Position numbers and translations under genes: made by a program | Assembly (NCBI GenBank): GCA_900770635.1 | Contig: CAAGLB010000161.1 | Coordinates: 1-64,000 of the forward strand | Direction of reading: 5' to 3' | Origin: an uncultured Alistipes sp. | GTDB lineage: Bacteria; Bacteroidota; Bacteroidia; Bacteroidales; Rikenellaceae | DNA: 64,000 nt | In this document: in pieces, positions 17,822 to 26,761 of the stretch | Layout of the letters: each line of letters opens with the position of its first letter | Numbering within the stretch: the stretch's first letter is position 1 | The notes under the pieces: generated by a model | The model's input: only the letters and a program-made list of their open reading frames with translations | What the model was told of the DNA's origin: nothing | Database searches by the model: none

Positions 17822-20692
17822 ATGCCAAAACGCCTGTTTTTGATTGACGCCTATGCGCTAATCTTTCGCTACTACTACGCCTTCATGGGGCGTCCTATGC
17901 GCAACCGTGACGGTCTTAATACCTCTGTGGTCTTTGGCTTCACGAAGTTCCTACGTGACATCCTACGTCGTGAGAAGCCCGACCTTATTGGCGTGGCTTT
18001 TGATCCTCCTGGCGGCTGCTTCCGTCGTGAGATATTCCCCGAGTATAAGGCTAACCGCCCACCTACACCCGAGGATATCAAGCTATCTGTGCCCTACGTC
18101 AAGCGCCTGTTGGAGGCTATGTGTATCCCTATTTTGGAGGTCGAGGGCTTCGAGGCAGACGACGTCATCGGCACACTATCGAAGCGAGGTGCTGAGGAGG
18201 GCTACGATGTGTTTATGGTGACGCCCGACAAGGACTACGGACAGCTTGTCGACGATAGGTGCCGCATATATCGTCAGAAGGGCGATGCAATAGAGATCGT
18301 TGACAAGGAGGCTATAAAGGAGAAATATGGCTTCGATGATCCTACGTTGGTGCGTGACATGTTGGCACTGTGGGGTGATGCCTCGGACAATATCCCTGGC
18401 GTCCCTGGTATTGGCGAGAAGGGAGCGTGTAAACTTGTAAACACATGGGGCACAGTAGAGAACATTCTCGACAATACCGCAAAAATTGGCGGCAAGACTG
18501 GCAATAATATCGCTGAGTGGGGCGACAAGCTACGCCTCAGCAAGGAGCTTACTACGATACGCCTCGATGTGCCTATCGACTTCTCGGAGCAGGAGCTCAC
18601 GATGTGCGAGCCTAACTACACAGCACTCAAGGCCCTCTATGCCGAGCTCAACTTCACATCGTTTCTACGTGACTTAGAGAATGTTACACCCGATGAGCCC
18701 GTGAGCAATGCGCCACAGCAAGCGCCACAAATTCAACTTCAGGAGGTGGCACGTGCCAAGTCCGAGGCCAAGCGTCGTGCCAGCCTCGAGGGCCAGGGCG
18801 ACCTATTTGCTATGTTCGCACCACAGAGTGCTGAGCCCGTAGCTGAGAGCATCGAGGAGGTGGTAACAACTGAGGAGCCTATGGTGCAGACCATAGCCAC
18901 CACAGCGCACGACTACCAGACAATACACAATGCCGAGGAACTACGCTCGCTGTGCGACAAGCTCTTGACATACAAGGAGATATGCTTTGACACTGAGACA
19001 ACTGACAAGAGTGCTGTACGCTGCCGTATTGTCGGCATGTCGTTTGCCGTTGAGCCCTACAAGGCGTGGTACATACCCTTCAACATCGGTGACACAAGCT
19101 CCTACGTCGATATCCTCCGCCCCGTATTTGAAAACGAGGCCATTACAAAGATTGGTCAGAACATCAAGTACGACATCATGGTACTCAAGCGCATGGGCAT
19201 CGATGTTCGTGGCCAAAAGATTGACACTATGTTGTTGCACTACCTCCTCGACTCGGAGTCACGCCACAACATGGACTTCTTGGCTGAGCGATATCTCAAC
19301 TACCGCCCCATAGCCATCGAGACACTCATAGGTAAGGGCGCTAAGCAGCTGACAATGGATGTTGTTGGTGTTGAGCGTGTTGCAGAGTATGCTGCCGAAG
19401 ATGCCGACATCACTCTTCGCCTCAAAGAGGTGTTATATAAAGAGGTTGAGAAGCGAGACTTACTCGAGCTATACAGGCGCATTGAGGAGCCTATGATTGA
19501 CGTCTTGGCCGACATGGAGCTTACGGGAGTAACTATCGACTGCGAGGCACTCAACAGCTATGCTATTGAGCTACGCAAGCTTCTCGAAAACCTTGAGAAT
19601 GAGGTGCGTACGATGGCCGACGAGCCTACGCTAAACATCAACTCGTCACGTCAGCTTGGCGAGGTGCTCTTTGCAAAGCTCCGCATAGCAGAGAAGCCCA
19701 AGATGACCAAAACCAAGCAGTTCTCGACAGACGAAGAGTACTTGCAGGGCTTTGCCCACGACTTCCCTATCGTAAGCAAGATTTTGGAGTATCGTGGTGT
19801 GAAGAAACTCTTGTCGACATACGTTGAGGCGCTTCCCGAGCTTATAAACCCTGAAACAGGACGCATACATACGTCATATAATCAGGCAGTTACGGCAACA
19901 GGACGACTATCTTCGACCAACCCCAACTTGCAGAATATACCTATTCGTGATGAGCTTGGCAAGCCTATACGTGCGGCATTCATCGCCTCGGACTCGGAGC
20001 ATACGCTCGTTGCTGCCGACTACTCGCAGATTGAGCTTAGGCTCATGGCCCACCTAAGTCAAGATCCTGCGTTGGTTGCTGCCTTCTGCTCGGGCGAGGA
20101 TATCCACTCGGCAACAGCAGCACGCCTATACCACAAATCTACCGACGAGGTCACATCATCGGAGCGACGCAGTGCCAAGACTGCCAATTTCGGCATTATA
20201 TATGGAATCTCGGCATTTGGCCTTGCTCAACGACTCGATATTTCGAATCGTGAGGCTAAGGAGCTGATAACAAACTATTTCGATACATATCCAGGTGTTA
20301 AGCAGTATATGGACGATGTTGTTGCTAAGGCCACCAACGATGGCTATGTTGAAACAATGTTTGGTCGTCGCCGCCAGCTACCCGACATCGCATCGTCAAA
20401 CCGCACTGTGCGTGGCTTGGCCGAGCGCAATGCCATAAATGCCCCTATTCAGGGCTCGGCGGCTGACATCATGAAGCTTGCTATGGCAGAGATCTACCGC
20501 CGTTTCAAGCAGGAGGGCATAGCATCAAAGATGATTATGCAGGTGCACGACGAGGTTGTTATCGACACCCTGCTTAGCGAGCTTGATGCAGTAAAGCGCA
20601 TTGTCAAGGAGGCCATGGAGAGCGTTGCACAGCTGGGCATACCGCTCATTGCTGAGGTCAACAGCGCAGACAACTGGCTCGAGGCGCACTAA
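17822..20692 (+). CDS. polA: DNA polymerase I
   Basis: The 956-residue product has all three domains. The 5' nuclease comes first (FDPPGGCFRREIFPEYKANR). The 3'-5' exonuclease starts near residue 370 and has an intact DTETTD motif I, so proofreading is probably active. The family A polymerase follows, with DYSQIELRLMAHLSQD (motif A), KTANFGIIYGISAFGL (motif B) and MQVHDEV (motif C). It fills gaps in repair and removes Okazaki primers. A low-complexity linker lies near residues 290-360. Confidence 0.98.
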   Translation: MPKRLFLIDAYALIFRYYYAFMGRPMRNRDGLNTSVVFGFTKFLRDILRREKPDLIGVAFDPPGGCFRREIFPEYKANRPPTPEDIKLSVPYVKRLLEAMCIPILEVEGFEADDVIGTLSKRGAEEGYDVFMVTPDKDYGQLVDDRCRIYRQKGDAIEIVDKEAIKEKYGFDDPTLVRDMLALWGDASDNIPGVPGIGEKGACKLVNTWGTVENILDNTAKIGGKTGNNIAEWGDKLRLSKELTTIRLDVPIDFSEQELTMCEPNYTALKALYAELNFTSFLRDLENVTPDEPVSNAPQQAPQIQLQEVARAKSEAKRRASLEGQGDLFAMFAPQSAEPVAESIEEVVTTEEPMVQTIATTAHDYQTIHNAEELRSLCDKLLTYKEICFDTETTDKSAVRCRIVGMSFAVEPYKAWYIPFNIGDTSSYVDILRPVFENEAITKIGQNIKYDIMVLKRMGIDVRGQKIDTMLLHYLLDSESRHNMDFLAERYLNYRPIAIETLIGKGAKQLTMDVVGVERVAEYAAEDADITLRLKEVLYKEVEKRDLLELYRRIEEPMIDVLADMELTGVTIDCEALNSYAIELRKLLENLENEVRTMADEPTLNINSSRQLGEVLFAKLRIAEKPKMTKTKQFSTDEEYLQGFAHDFPIVSKILEYRGVKKLLSTYVEALPELINPETGRIHTSYNQAVTATGRLSSTNPNLQNIPIRDELGKPIRAAFIASDSEHTLVAADYSQIELRLMAHLSQDPALVAAFCSGEDIHSATAARLYHKSTDEVTSSERRSAKTANFGIIYGISAFGLAQRLDISNREAKELITNYFDTYPGVKQYMDDVVAKATNDGYVETMFGRRRQLPDIASSNRTVRGLAERNAINAPIQGSAADIMKLAMAEIYRRFKQEGIASKMIMQVHDEVVIDTLLSELDAVKRIVKEAMESVAQLGIPLIAEVNSADNWLEAH

Positions 20693-20694
20693 AC

Positions 20695-20735
20695 AAAAAA
20701 TGGTGACTTCAATGCGAAGTCACCATTTTTTGTTT
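20695..20735. terminator. Bidirectional terminator between polA and the lysC side
   Basis: AAAAAATGGTGACTTC and GAAGTCACCATTTTTT form a 16-bp perfect stem with a 5-nt loop and T tracts on both strands. Confidence 0.92.
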
Positions 20736-20747
20736 CATGCCCTAAGG

Positions 20748-20892
20748 TTAGTTCTCACGGAGTATCACCGACTCGTTGTTCTGAGCAGCCTCGTGAGTAG
20801 CTCACTATAGGGCTGCTGCCTGCCTTGTCGAGATACTTGATAGCTCGCTCAAAGTCGATTTGGGTAGGCTCTATATAAATATAAGGTATAGC
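20748..20892 (-). pseudogene. Decayed C-terminal gene remnant downstream of lysC
   Basis: On the minus strand, after the lysC stop, a frame reads IEPTQIDFERAIKYLDKAG and then SSPIVSYS. A one-base frame change reaches HEAAQNNESVILREN and a stop at 20748. The composition is that of a normal protein end and not random sequence, so this may be the frameshifted tail of a lost gene. I do not recognise the family. Confidence 0.4.
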
Positions 20893-22146
20893 CTACTTCG
20901 TTCTCACAAAGCGCAACGAATGGGGCGTAGACTGCTTAATGATTATGCGCTCGTCGAAGGCATATTTATGGTAGAGCTCGTCGTTGTAGTAACGGATGGT
21001 AACCATCTCAACATCCTCGCTCTTCTCCACATCAAAGCCCTCGGCCTCGAGCTCCGAGATAGCGTCGTCGATATGCCACGACGCATCAACCGACATATAT
21101 AGGTCGACAGCCGAGTTATGCACAAGGTTGGTTTTTATGCGGTGGCTCTCCAGCGTGTTGAACACCCGTGCAAACTTCTCCTCGAGCACAAACGACAGGT
21201 CGCGTGAGTGCAGCTTCAGCAACACCTGATTGCTCTTCTGAATCATTATAGGCTCGTAGGCACGCTCAACGTCGCCCGTAATCACCGAGCCCGCAGCATG
21301 CTTGTTGCCAAACGGGCGAACATACAACGGAATGTTCTTCTGCTGCAATGGCTTGATAGTCTTGGGGTGGATGATCTGAGCACCGCTATACGCCATCTCG
21401 ATGGTATCCATATAGTTGAGGCGCTCAATCTTGCGGGCATCAGGGAAGATCTTTGGATCGGCATTTAGAATTCCGTCGACATCCTTCCACACGCTCATCG
21501 ACTCGGCACCAAGCACATTGGCGACAATAGCTGCCGAGTAGTCGGATCCCTCACGACCAAGCGTCGTTGTGGTGCCATCGGGAGCACCACCAATAAAGCC
21601 CTGGCCTACGAACACCTTCACGTCGCTGTCAGCAATCTCACGTTTTAGACGCACCTCGGTAGCCTCAAGGTTGACGTTGGCATCCTTGTGTCGCTGCTCG
21701 GTGAGAAATGCTCGGCGCATGTCCACCCAGCGGTTCTTCACGCCATGAGCATTCAGATAGTTCGATACGATGGTTGTTGACACCAGCTCGCCAAAGGCCA
21801 CGATAGTGTCGTACCACAGCTCGGCATCCGATGCACGATATACGGTGTTGCGCACGATGTTTCGGAGTTGCTCGAAGAGCGTATCGACCTCGGCCATAGG
21901 CTTATCCCCGCCCATGAGGTCGTCGATGATTGCTCGGTGATAGGCATAGCTCTCGGCAATATGCTCCATAGCTGCAGCCTCGTCGTGCTGCTGCATGTCG
22001 GCAAACACCTTCTCGAGGGCGTTTGTCGTCTTGCCCATTGCCGACACGATTATGAACAGCTCCTCCTCGCCCGACACAATGTCGAGGAGGTTGCGCACGC
22101 CGTCACCATTTTTTACCGATGCGCCACCAAATTTATATACCTTCAT
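20893..22146 (-). CDS. lysC: Aspartate kinase
   Basis: The 417-residue enzyme phosphorylates aspartate, the first step to lysine, threonine, methionine and diaminopimelate. The N-terminal KFGGASVKNGDGVRNL motif binds ATP. GREGSDYSAAIVANVLGAE, with WKDVDGILNADPK after it, is characteristic of aspartokinases. The C-terminal part, from about residue 300, has the length of paired ACT domains for feedback control. There is no homoserine dehydrogenase fusion. It follows a small lipoprotein gene by 14 bp. dapD, later in the same pathway, lies just beyond on the other strand. Confidence 0.93.
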   Translation of the reverse strand: MKVYKFGGASVKNGDGVRNLLDIVSGEEELFIIVSAMGKTTNALEKVFADMQQHDEAAAMEHIAESYAYHRAIIDDLMGGDKPMAEVDTLFEQLRNIVRNTVYRASDAELWYDTIVAFGELVSTTIVSNYLNAHGVKNRWVDMRRAFLTEQRHKDANVNLEATEVRLKREIADSDVKVFVGQGFIGGAPDGTTTTLGREGSDYSAAIVANVLGAESMSVWKDVDGILNADPKIFPDARKIERLNYMDTIEMAYSGAQIIHPKTIKPLQQKNIPLYVRPFGNKHAAGSVITGDVERAYEPIMIQKSNQVLLKLHSRDLSFVLEEKFARVFNTLESHRIKTNLVHNSAVDLYMSVDASWHIDDAISELEAEGFDVEKSEDVEMVTIRYYNDELYHKYAFDERIIIKQSTPHSLRFVRTK

Positions 22147-22160
22147 TCTCTATGCGTTAA

Positions 22161-22586
22161 CTATTTTTCTGGTGCAGCCTCTGGCATTGCAGCAGGCTTT
22201 GTTATAGGGCGCACAATGCGCTGTAGTGCGAACACGTATCTCATCTTTCGTGTAAAGGTGTCATCAGCAATCTTAGCCTTGCTTAGCTCATCGATCTTGG
22301 CCTTATCCTCTGGTGAGAGTGTTTTTGTCCACTGCATCATCTCCTTCTGAACAGACTGAAGCTCGAAGCAAGCCTTTGCAATAGCATCCTTCTCTATCTT
22401 CTCCTTATGATCAAACCACGCCTTAGGACCTGCTTTGTCAATCTCCTGAAGGTCTACAAACTCGAGAAGTGCGTCGATACGTGTATGATACTCGTTGAAC
22501 TTAGCCTCTGCGGTAGGCTCCTTTGAACCACAAGCAATGGCAAAAATAGCTACCAATGCCACCATCAAAATCTTCTTCATATTCAC
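22161..22586 (-). CDS. Small putative lipoprotein of unknown function
   Basis: 141 residues. The signal MNMKKILMVALVAIFAIAC ends in a lipobox with Cys19. The mature part is charged and apparently all-helical, with a Pro/Ala-rich tail. I do not recognise a family. It is probably exported and lipid-anchored. The gene has its own TAnnTTTG box and is likely co-transcribed with lysC. Confidence 0.75.
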   Translation of the reverse strand: MNMKKILMVALVAIFAIACGSKEPTAEAKFNEYHTRIDALLEFVDLQEIDKAGPKAWFDHKEKIEKDAIAKACFELQSVQKEMMQWTKTLSPEDKAKIDELSKAKIADDTFTRKMRYVFALQRIVRPITKPAAMPEAAPEK

Positions 22587-22640
22587 TTATTTAATTTAAT
22601 TAATACTTTACTCGTCAGTCGCAACTCTTTATTGCAGAGT

Positions 22641-22648
22641 CAAAGATA
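22641..22648 (-). promoter_or_regulatory. Promoter -7 box for the lipoprotein-lysC unit
   Basis: TATCTTTG on the minus strand, about 55 bp before the lipoprotein start codon. Confidence 0.6.
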
Positions 22649-22691
22649 CTAATTTTTCGGCAAATAGAGTCGCTGTTTGCACGAAAATTCA

Positions 22692-22699
22692 TATCTTTG
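22692..22699 (+). promoter_or_regulatory. Promoter -7 box for dapD
   Basis: TATCTTTG on the plus strand, 52 bp before the dapD start, divergent from the lysC-side promoter. Confidence 0.6.
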
Positions 22700-22751
22700 C
22701 TAATCGAACAATTATTAATTACGTTCTACCTAAGAACGCAAATAAGCAATA

Positions 22752-23582
22752 ATGAGTATGTTTGAACAAGAGAAAATAATCGTTGAGAGTGCGTGGGAGC
22801 AGCGTGAGCTCCTCGCCAAAGATGAGGTTCGTGAGGCTATACGTCGCACCGTAGAGGCTGTCGACAAGGGCGTGTTGCGCTGTGCCGAGCCTATCGACTT
22901 GGAGAATAGCAAGTGGCAAGTAAACGAGTGGGTTAAGAAGGCTATCATCATGTACTTCCCAATACAGACCATGCGCACAATGACTGCTGGAGAGTTGGAG
23001 TGGTACGACAAGATGGAGCTTAAGCGTGGCTACGAGGAGCTTGGTGTACGTGTTGTGCCTCAGGCTGTTGCACGCTATGGCGCATATATCGCCCCTGGCG
23101 CTATCCTTATGCCGTCGTATGTGAATATTGGTGCATACGTCGATTCGGGTACTATGGTCGACACATGGGCTACTGTGGGCTCATGTGCACAGATTGGCAA
23201 GAATGTTCACCTCTCGGGTGGCGTGGGCATCGGTGGCGTGTTGGAGCCTGTGCAGGCATCGCCCGTAATCATTGAGGACAACTGCTTCATCGGCTCACGC
23301 TCAATCGTTGTTGAGGGTGCGCACGTATGTCGTGAGGCTGTGCTCGGCTCAAACACCGTGATCACTGGCTCGACACACATCATCGACGTTACGGGTGCTG
23401 AGCCTGTCGAGTATAAGGGTTATGTTCCTCCTCGCTCGGTAGTGGTGTCGGGAACATACAATAAGAAGTTCCCTGCTGGCGAGTATGGCGTTCAATGCGC
23501 CTTGATCATCGGCAGACGCAAGGAGTCGACAGATAAGAAAACCTCGCTCAACGACTGCTTGCGAGATTTTGCAATTTCGTAA
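22752..23582 (+). CDS. dapD: 2,3,4,5-tetrahydropyridine-2,6-dicarboxylate N-succinyltransferase
   Basis: The 276-residue protein belongs to the left-handed beta-helix acyltransferases. Hexapeptide turns are visible from AAYIAPGAILMPS-like sequence at about residue 110 through WATVGSCAQIGKNVHLSGGVGIGGVLEP. It succinylates tetrahydrodipicolinate in the succinylase branch of lysine/diaminopimelate synthesis. Length and the C-terminal RKESTDKKTSLNDCLR tail match DapD. The gene is divergent from lysC and convergent with the purine permease. Confidence 0.96.
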   Translation: MSMFEQEKIIVESAWEQRELLAKDEVREAIRRTVEAVDKGVLRCAEPIDLENSKWQVNEWVKKAIIMYFPIQTMRTMTAGELEWYDKMELKRGYEELGVRVVPQAVARYGAYIAPGAILMPSYVNIGAYVDSGTMVDTWATVGSCAQIGKNVHLSGGVGIGGVLEPVQASPVIIEDNCFIGSRSIVVEGAHVCREAVLGSNTVITGSTHIIDVTGAEPVEYKGYVPPRSVVVSGTYNKKFPAGEYGVQCALIIGRRKESTDKKTSLNDCLRDFAIS

Positions 23583-23600
23583 AGAGTTGCGACTTAACTA

Positions 23601-23642
23601 AACAGATAATGCCGACCTTCTATGGTCGGCATTATCTGTTTG
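23601..23642. terminator. Bidirectional terminator between dapD and the NCS2 permease
   Basis: A perfect 17-bp stem (AACAGATAATGCCGACC with its complement) and a 6-nt loop lie between convergent genes. Confidence 0.9.
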
Positions 23643-23654
23643 TGTGTCAGTATG

Positions 23655-24947
23655 TTAGATAAATATAAACTTGAGGATAAACAGCACTGCAAGGATATAC
23701 ATCGCAGGCGAAAGCTTCTTAAACTTGCCACATATTAGGTTCATGGCAACATAAGCGATCATACCGAGCAAGATACCGTTAGAGATAGAGTAGGTTAGCG
23801 GCATCATGATGATGCAAATGAATGCTGGTATCGACTCCGAGAAGTCGTCGAACGGAATCTTAACGATAGACTCGAGCATCAACAGACCTACGATTATGAG
23901 GGCTGGAGCTGTAGCTCCCGCAGGAATAGATAGGAACAATGGCGAGAAGAATAGTGACACGGCGAAGCATACAGCTACGGCAAAGGCAGTGAGTCCTGAG
24001 CGACCACCCTGAGCCACGCCTGCTGCACTCTCGACGTAGGTCGTGGTTGTCGATGTGCCAAGCACAGCGCCAGCAGTTGTTGCGATTGAATCGGCCATGA
24101 ATGCCTCTTTGAGTCGGCGGATATTACCATTTTCGTCGACCATATTAGCCTTGGTACATACGCCCACAAGAGTGCCAACGGTATCGAACATGTCGATAAA
24201 GAGGAATGTGAACACAACAACGAGCATGTCGAGGGTGAAAATTTTGTCAAACTCGAACTGACAGAAGATAGGCTCAATAGACTCGGGATGAGAAACGACA
24301 CCCTTGAACTCGGTAACGCCCATAGGAATGCCGATAATCATCGTTGCCAAAATGCCTATGAGGATAGCTCCTGGGATTTTGCGAGCATACATAAATCCTG
24401 TGATTACCAGGCCAATGAGCGCAAGAAGTGCTGAGCCTGATGTTATCTCGCCCAATGCAACAAGCGTAGCCTCGTTCTTGACAACAACACCTGCGCTGCT
24501 TAGGCCAATAAATGCGATGAAGAGTCCAATACCCGCACCTATGGCATTACGCAAACTTAGCGGAATGGCGTTCACGATTGCCTCACGCACGTTGGTTGCG
24601 GTGAGTAGGATAAAGATGAAGCCTTCGAGTAGCACCGCTGTGAGGGCAAACTGCCATGAGTAGCCCATGCCCAAGCACACGCTATATACGAAGAAGGCGT
24701 TGAGTCCCATGCCAGGTGCAAGACCAAATGGGAGCTTACCCCAAAAAGCCATGGCAAGACAGCCAATAATAGCGGCCAATGCCGTAGAGGTGAAGACTGC
24801 TCCACCAGGCATGCCGTCAAGCAGACTGAACATTGTTGGGTTGACAGCCAAGATGTAGGACATGGTAAGGAATGTGGTGATTCCCGCAACAATCTCCTTG
24901 CGGATTGTTGTCTGTGTTGGATCAAATCCAAATAGTTTATTCAACAT
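23655..24947 (-). CDS. NCS2-family purine permease (AzgA type)
   Basis: The 430-residue protein has about 12-14 hydrophobic segments. Its opening FGFDPTQTTIRKEIVAGITTFLTMSYILAVNP is typical of AzgA-type hypoxanthine/guanine/adenine permeases. The LPFGLAPGMGLNAFF motif and the FLFIDMFDTVGTL segment support the family. It would bring purine bases in with protons. Exact substrate is not determined. No promoter box is evident upstream, where a gene remnant and a structured repeat lie. Confidence 0.9.
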   Translation of the reverse strand: MLNKLFGFDPTQTTIRKEIVAGITTFLTMSYILAVNPTMFSLLDGMPGGAVFTSTALAAIIGCLAMAFWGKLPFGLAPGMGLNAFFVYSVCLGMGYSWQFALTAVLLEGFIFILLTATNVREAIVNAIPLSLRNAIGAGIGLFIAFIGLSSAGVVVKNEATLVALGEITSGSALLALIGLVITGFMYARKIPGAILIGILATMIIGIPMGVTEFKGVVSHPESIEPIFCQFEFDKIFTLDMLVVVFTFLFIDMFDTVGTLVGVCTKANMVDENGNIRRLKEAFMADSIATTAGAVLGTSTTTTYVESAAGVAQGGRSGLTAFAVAVCFAVSLFFSPLFLSIPAGATAPALIIVGLLMLESIVKIPFDDFSESIPAFICIIMMPLTYSISNGILLGMIAYVAMNLICGKFKKLSPAMYILAVLFILKFIFI

Positions 24948-24968
24948 ATATACTTAAAGTTTAGGCTA

Positions 24969-25198
24969 TTAGAAAGTCCATTTTGCTGCTAACGTAGGCA
25001 TCACCTTGAAGCCCTTATGCACGAAGTTGTGTGGCTGAACCTTGCCATTGAGGCCTATGGTGCCAGGTATGGCCTTGTACGATGCTGTTATCGACTGCTG
25101 CCAGAAGCATAGCTCACGTGAAATCTCCTAATATGCGCCGCTCACCTTTGGTGTGTAGTCCATGTCGACAAAGAAGAATGTGCTACCGCCACCATGAA
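24969..25198 (-). pseudogene. Truncated outer-membrane-protein-like remnant with an in-frame stop
   Basis: One minus-strand frame reads HGGGSTFFFVDMDYTPKVS, hits a TAG at 25128-25130, and continues in the same frame as CFWQQSITASYKAIPGTIG to VMPTLAAKWTF and a TAA at 24969. The terminal Phe and alternating pattern fit the last strands of a beta-barrel. It has no start codon of its own, and its 5' side abuts the TTTCATG of the adjacent structured repeat. The intact family is not identified. Confidence 0.55.
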
Positions 25199-25280
25199 AT
25201 TGGGCTGGGTAGGTAGTACTTGCGTACGTCCTATTCAGCCCAATGATTAAGGTGCCGCAGATTGCGGCTTATAACAAAAA
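25193..25280 (-). repeat. GTAC-tip structured repeat, copy 6 (5' part only)
   Basis: In the sense of fba, just after its stop, come TTATAAG, a small GC hairpin with AATCT in its loop, and the main hairpin (25199-25244) with arm ATTGGGCTG and tip AGGACGTAC-GCAA-GTACTACC. The 3' half of the element is missing; sequence continues directly into the gene remnant. Confidence 0.75.
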
Positions 25281-26279
25281 TTATGCTTTGTTGTCAGAAC
25301 CAAGAACCTCCTTAATCTTATGGATGTAGAGCTTCTTCATGTTGTCACGAGCTGGGCCCAAGTACTTACGTGGGTCGAACTCTGCTGGCTTGTTGGCAAA
25401 CACCTCACGTACAGCAGCTGTCATAGCAAGACGTGAGTCAGAGTCGATGTTGATCTTACATACAGCGCTCTTTGATGCCTTGCGCAACTGCTCCTCAGGA
25501 ATACCTACTGCAGCCTTCAATGCACCGCCAAACTTGTTGATTGTGTCAACCTCGTCCTGTGGCACTGATGATGAGCCGTGGAGAACGATAGGGAAGCCAG
25601 GAAGCTGCTTCTCGATCTCTGCCAACACGTCGAATGCGAGTGGTGGAGGTACAAGACGGCCTGTCTGTGGATCGAGAGTGCACTGCTCAGGAGTGAACTT
25701 GAAAGCACCGTGTGAAGTGCCGATTGAGATAGCCAACGAGTCGCAACCAGTCTTTGTTACGAAGTCGACAACCTCCTCAGGCTTAGTGTAGTGGCTCTCC
25801 TCGGCAGATACCTCGTCCTCAACGCCAGCCAACACGCCAAGCTCGCCCTCAACAGTAACGTCGAACTGGTGAGCATACTCAACAACCTTCTTTGTGAGAG
25901 CTACGTTCTCGTCGTATGGAAGGTGTGAGCCGTCGATCATAACTGATGAGAAGCCCATGTCGATACAGCTCTTGCATGTCTCGAATGAGTCGCCGTGATC
26001 GAGGTGAAGCACGATCTGTGGCTTCTCCCAGCCAAGCTCCTTAGCATACTCAACAGCACCCTCAGCCATGTAGCGAAGGAGTGTCTGGTTGGCATACTGG
26101 CGAGCACCCTTCGACACCTGAAGGATAACTGGTGACTTAGTCTCAGCAGCAGCCATAACGATAGCCTGAAGCTGCTCCATATTGTTGAAGTTGAAGGCAG
26201 GAATAGCATAGCCGCCATCAACAGCCTTGCGGAACATCTCACGTGTGTTCACAAGGCCCAAATCCTTGTAATTAATCAT
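25281..26279 (-). CDS. fba: Class II fructose-bisphosphate aldolase
   Basis: The 332-residue zinc aldolase splits fructose 1,6-bisphosphate into dihydroxyacetone phosphate and glyceraldehyde 3-phosphate. The zinc-binding VLHLDHGDSFE motif is near residue 92. Another class II signature, LGVLAGVEDEVSAEESHYTKPEE, follows near residue 146, with LHGSSSVPQD near residue 235. A promoter box lies about 66 bp upstream. Confidence 0.97.
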   Translation of the reverse strand: MINYKDLGLVNTREMFRKAVDGGYAIPAFNFNNMEQLQAIVMAAAETKSPVILQVSKGARQYANQTLLRYMAEGAVEYAKELGWEKPQIVLHLDHGDSFETCKSCIDMGFSSVMIDGSHLPYDENVALTKKVVEYAHQFDVTVEGELGVLAGVEDEVSAEESHYTKPEEVVDFVTKTGCDSLAISIGTSHGAFKFTPEQCTLDPQTGRLVPPPLAFDVLAEIEKQLPGFPIVLHGSSSVPQDEVDTINKFGGALKAAVGIPEEQLRKASKSAVCKINIDSDSRLAMTAAVREVFANKPAEFDPRKYLGPARDNMKKLYIHKIKEVLGSDNKA

Positions 26280-26344
26280 TTTACAAATCTATTTAGTGTT
26301 AAACAAAATTGCGTTGTTAGTTACTTTTTGCTGCAAATACCCTA

Positions 26345-26352
26345 CAAAGATA
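26345..26352 (-). promoter_or_regulatory. Promoter -7 box for fba
   Basis: TATCTTTG on the minus strand. Between it and the leader of the EF-G paralogue (26353-26650) the sequence is AT-rich, and I see no gene or clear TAnnTTTG box there. Confidence 0.65.
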
Positions 26353-26653
26353 CAAACTTTTTCTGAGCAATAGCTATTATTTTGAAAATTTTTTATTAAC
26401 TCTTTTTGCAATTGGCGAAATTGGTGAATTTGTGATAGTTATGAATCATGGCGTTTTGGGGAGCTAATGGGCGACTCGTATTCCTCTTTTCTCTTGTTGC
26501 TTTTTGTCAATCATCTGCCAGCCGCAAGACTTTGCTATACCTATATATAATAAAATATTAGGCTCAGTTTCTAAGAAAATTAACCTATTTTTTAAAAATA
26601 TTGGTTTTTTATTTTGTAGTTCGAAAAAAAGTCTTTAATTTTATAATCCGTAA

Positions 26654-26713
26654 ACGCAGTTAAGCGCCCAGCAACCTCGAAACGGGAGGTGCAAAATGGC
26701 GCAAGAGGTGCGT
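26654..26713 (+). promoter_or_regulatory. Structured leader of the EF-G paralogue mRNA
   Basis: Three nested helices are possible: ACGCA (26654-26658) with TGCGT (26709-26713), GCGCC (26664-26668) with GGCGC (26698-26702), and GCA(A)CCTC (26671-26678) with GAGGTGC (26686-26692). The innermost arm hides a GGGAGG Shine-Dalgarno-like sequence, and the middle one includes the last base of a start codon. This could control translation of the small frame at 26696. Confidence 0.5.
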
Positions 26714-26755
26714 AAACTTTGGCCTTGGAACCAACAAAAAAACCTAAAAAACTAA
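26696..26755 (+). CDS. Possible leader peptide upstream of the EF-G paralogue
   Basis: ATG at 26696 opens a 19-codon frame, MAQEVRKLWPWNQQKNLKN, ending TAA at 26753-26755, six bases before the start codon of the next gene. GGGAGG lies 7 bp upstream of the ATG, notable because Shine-Dalgarno sequences are weak in this phylum. The frame starts inside the hairpin described for this leader. It could couple translation to the EF-G paralogue or be chance. Confidence 0.4.
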   Translation: MAQEVRKLWPWNQQKNLKN

Positions 26756-26761
26756 TATACT

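Noticed and set aside
26654..26713. Resemblance to a SAM-I riboswitch (GCAACC ... GGTGC)
   Set aside because: Only one arm resembles it; the four-way junction and other conserved segments are missing, and the downstream gene is not in methionine metabolism.
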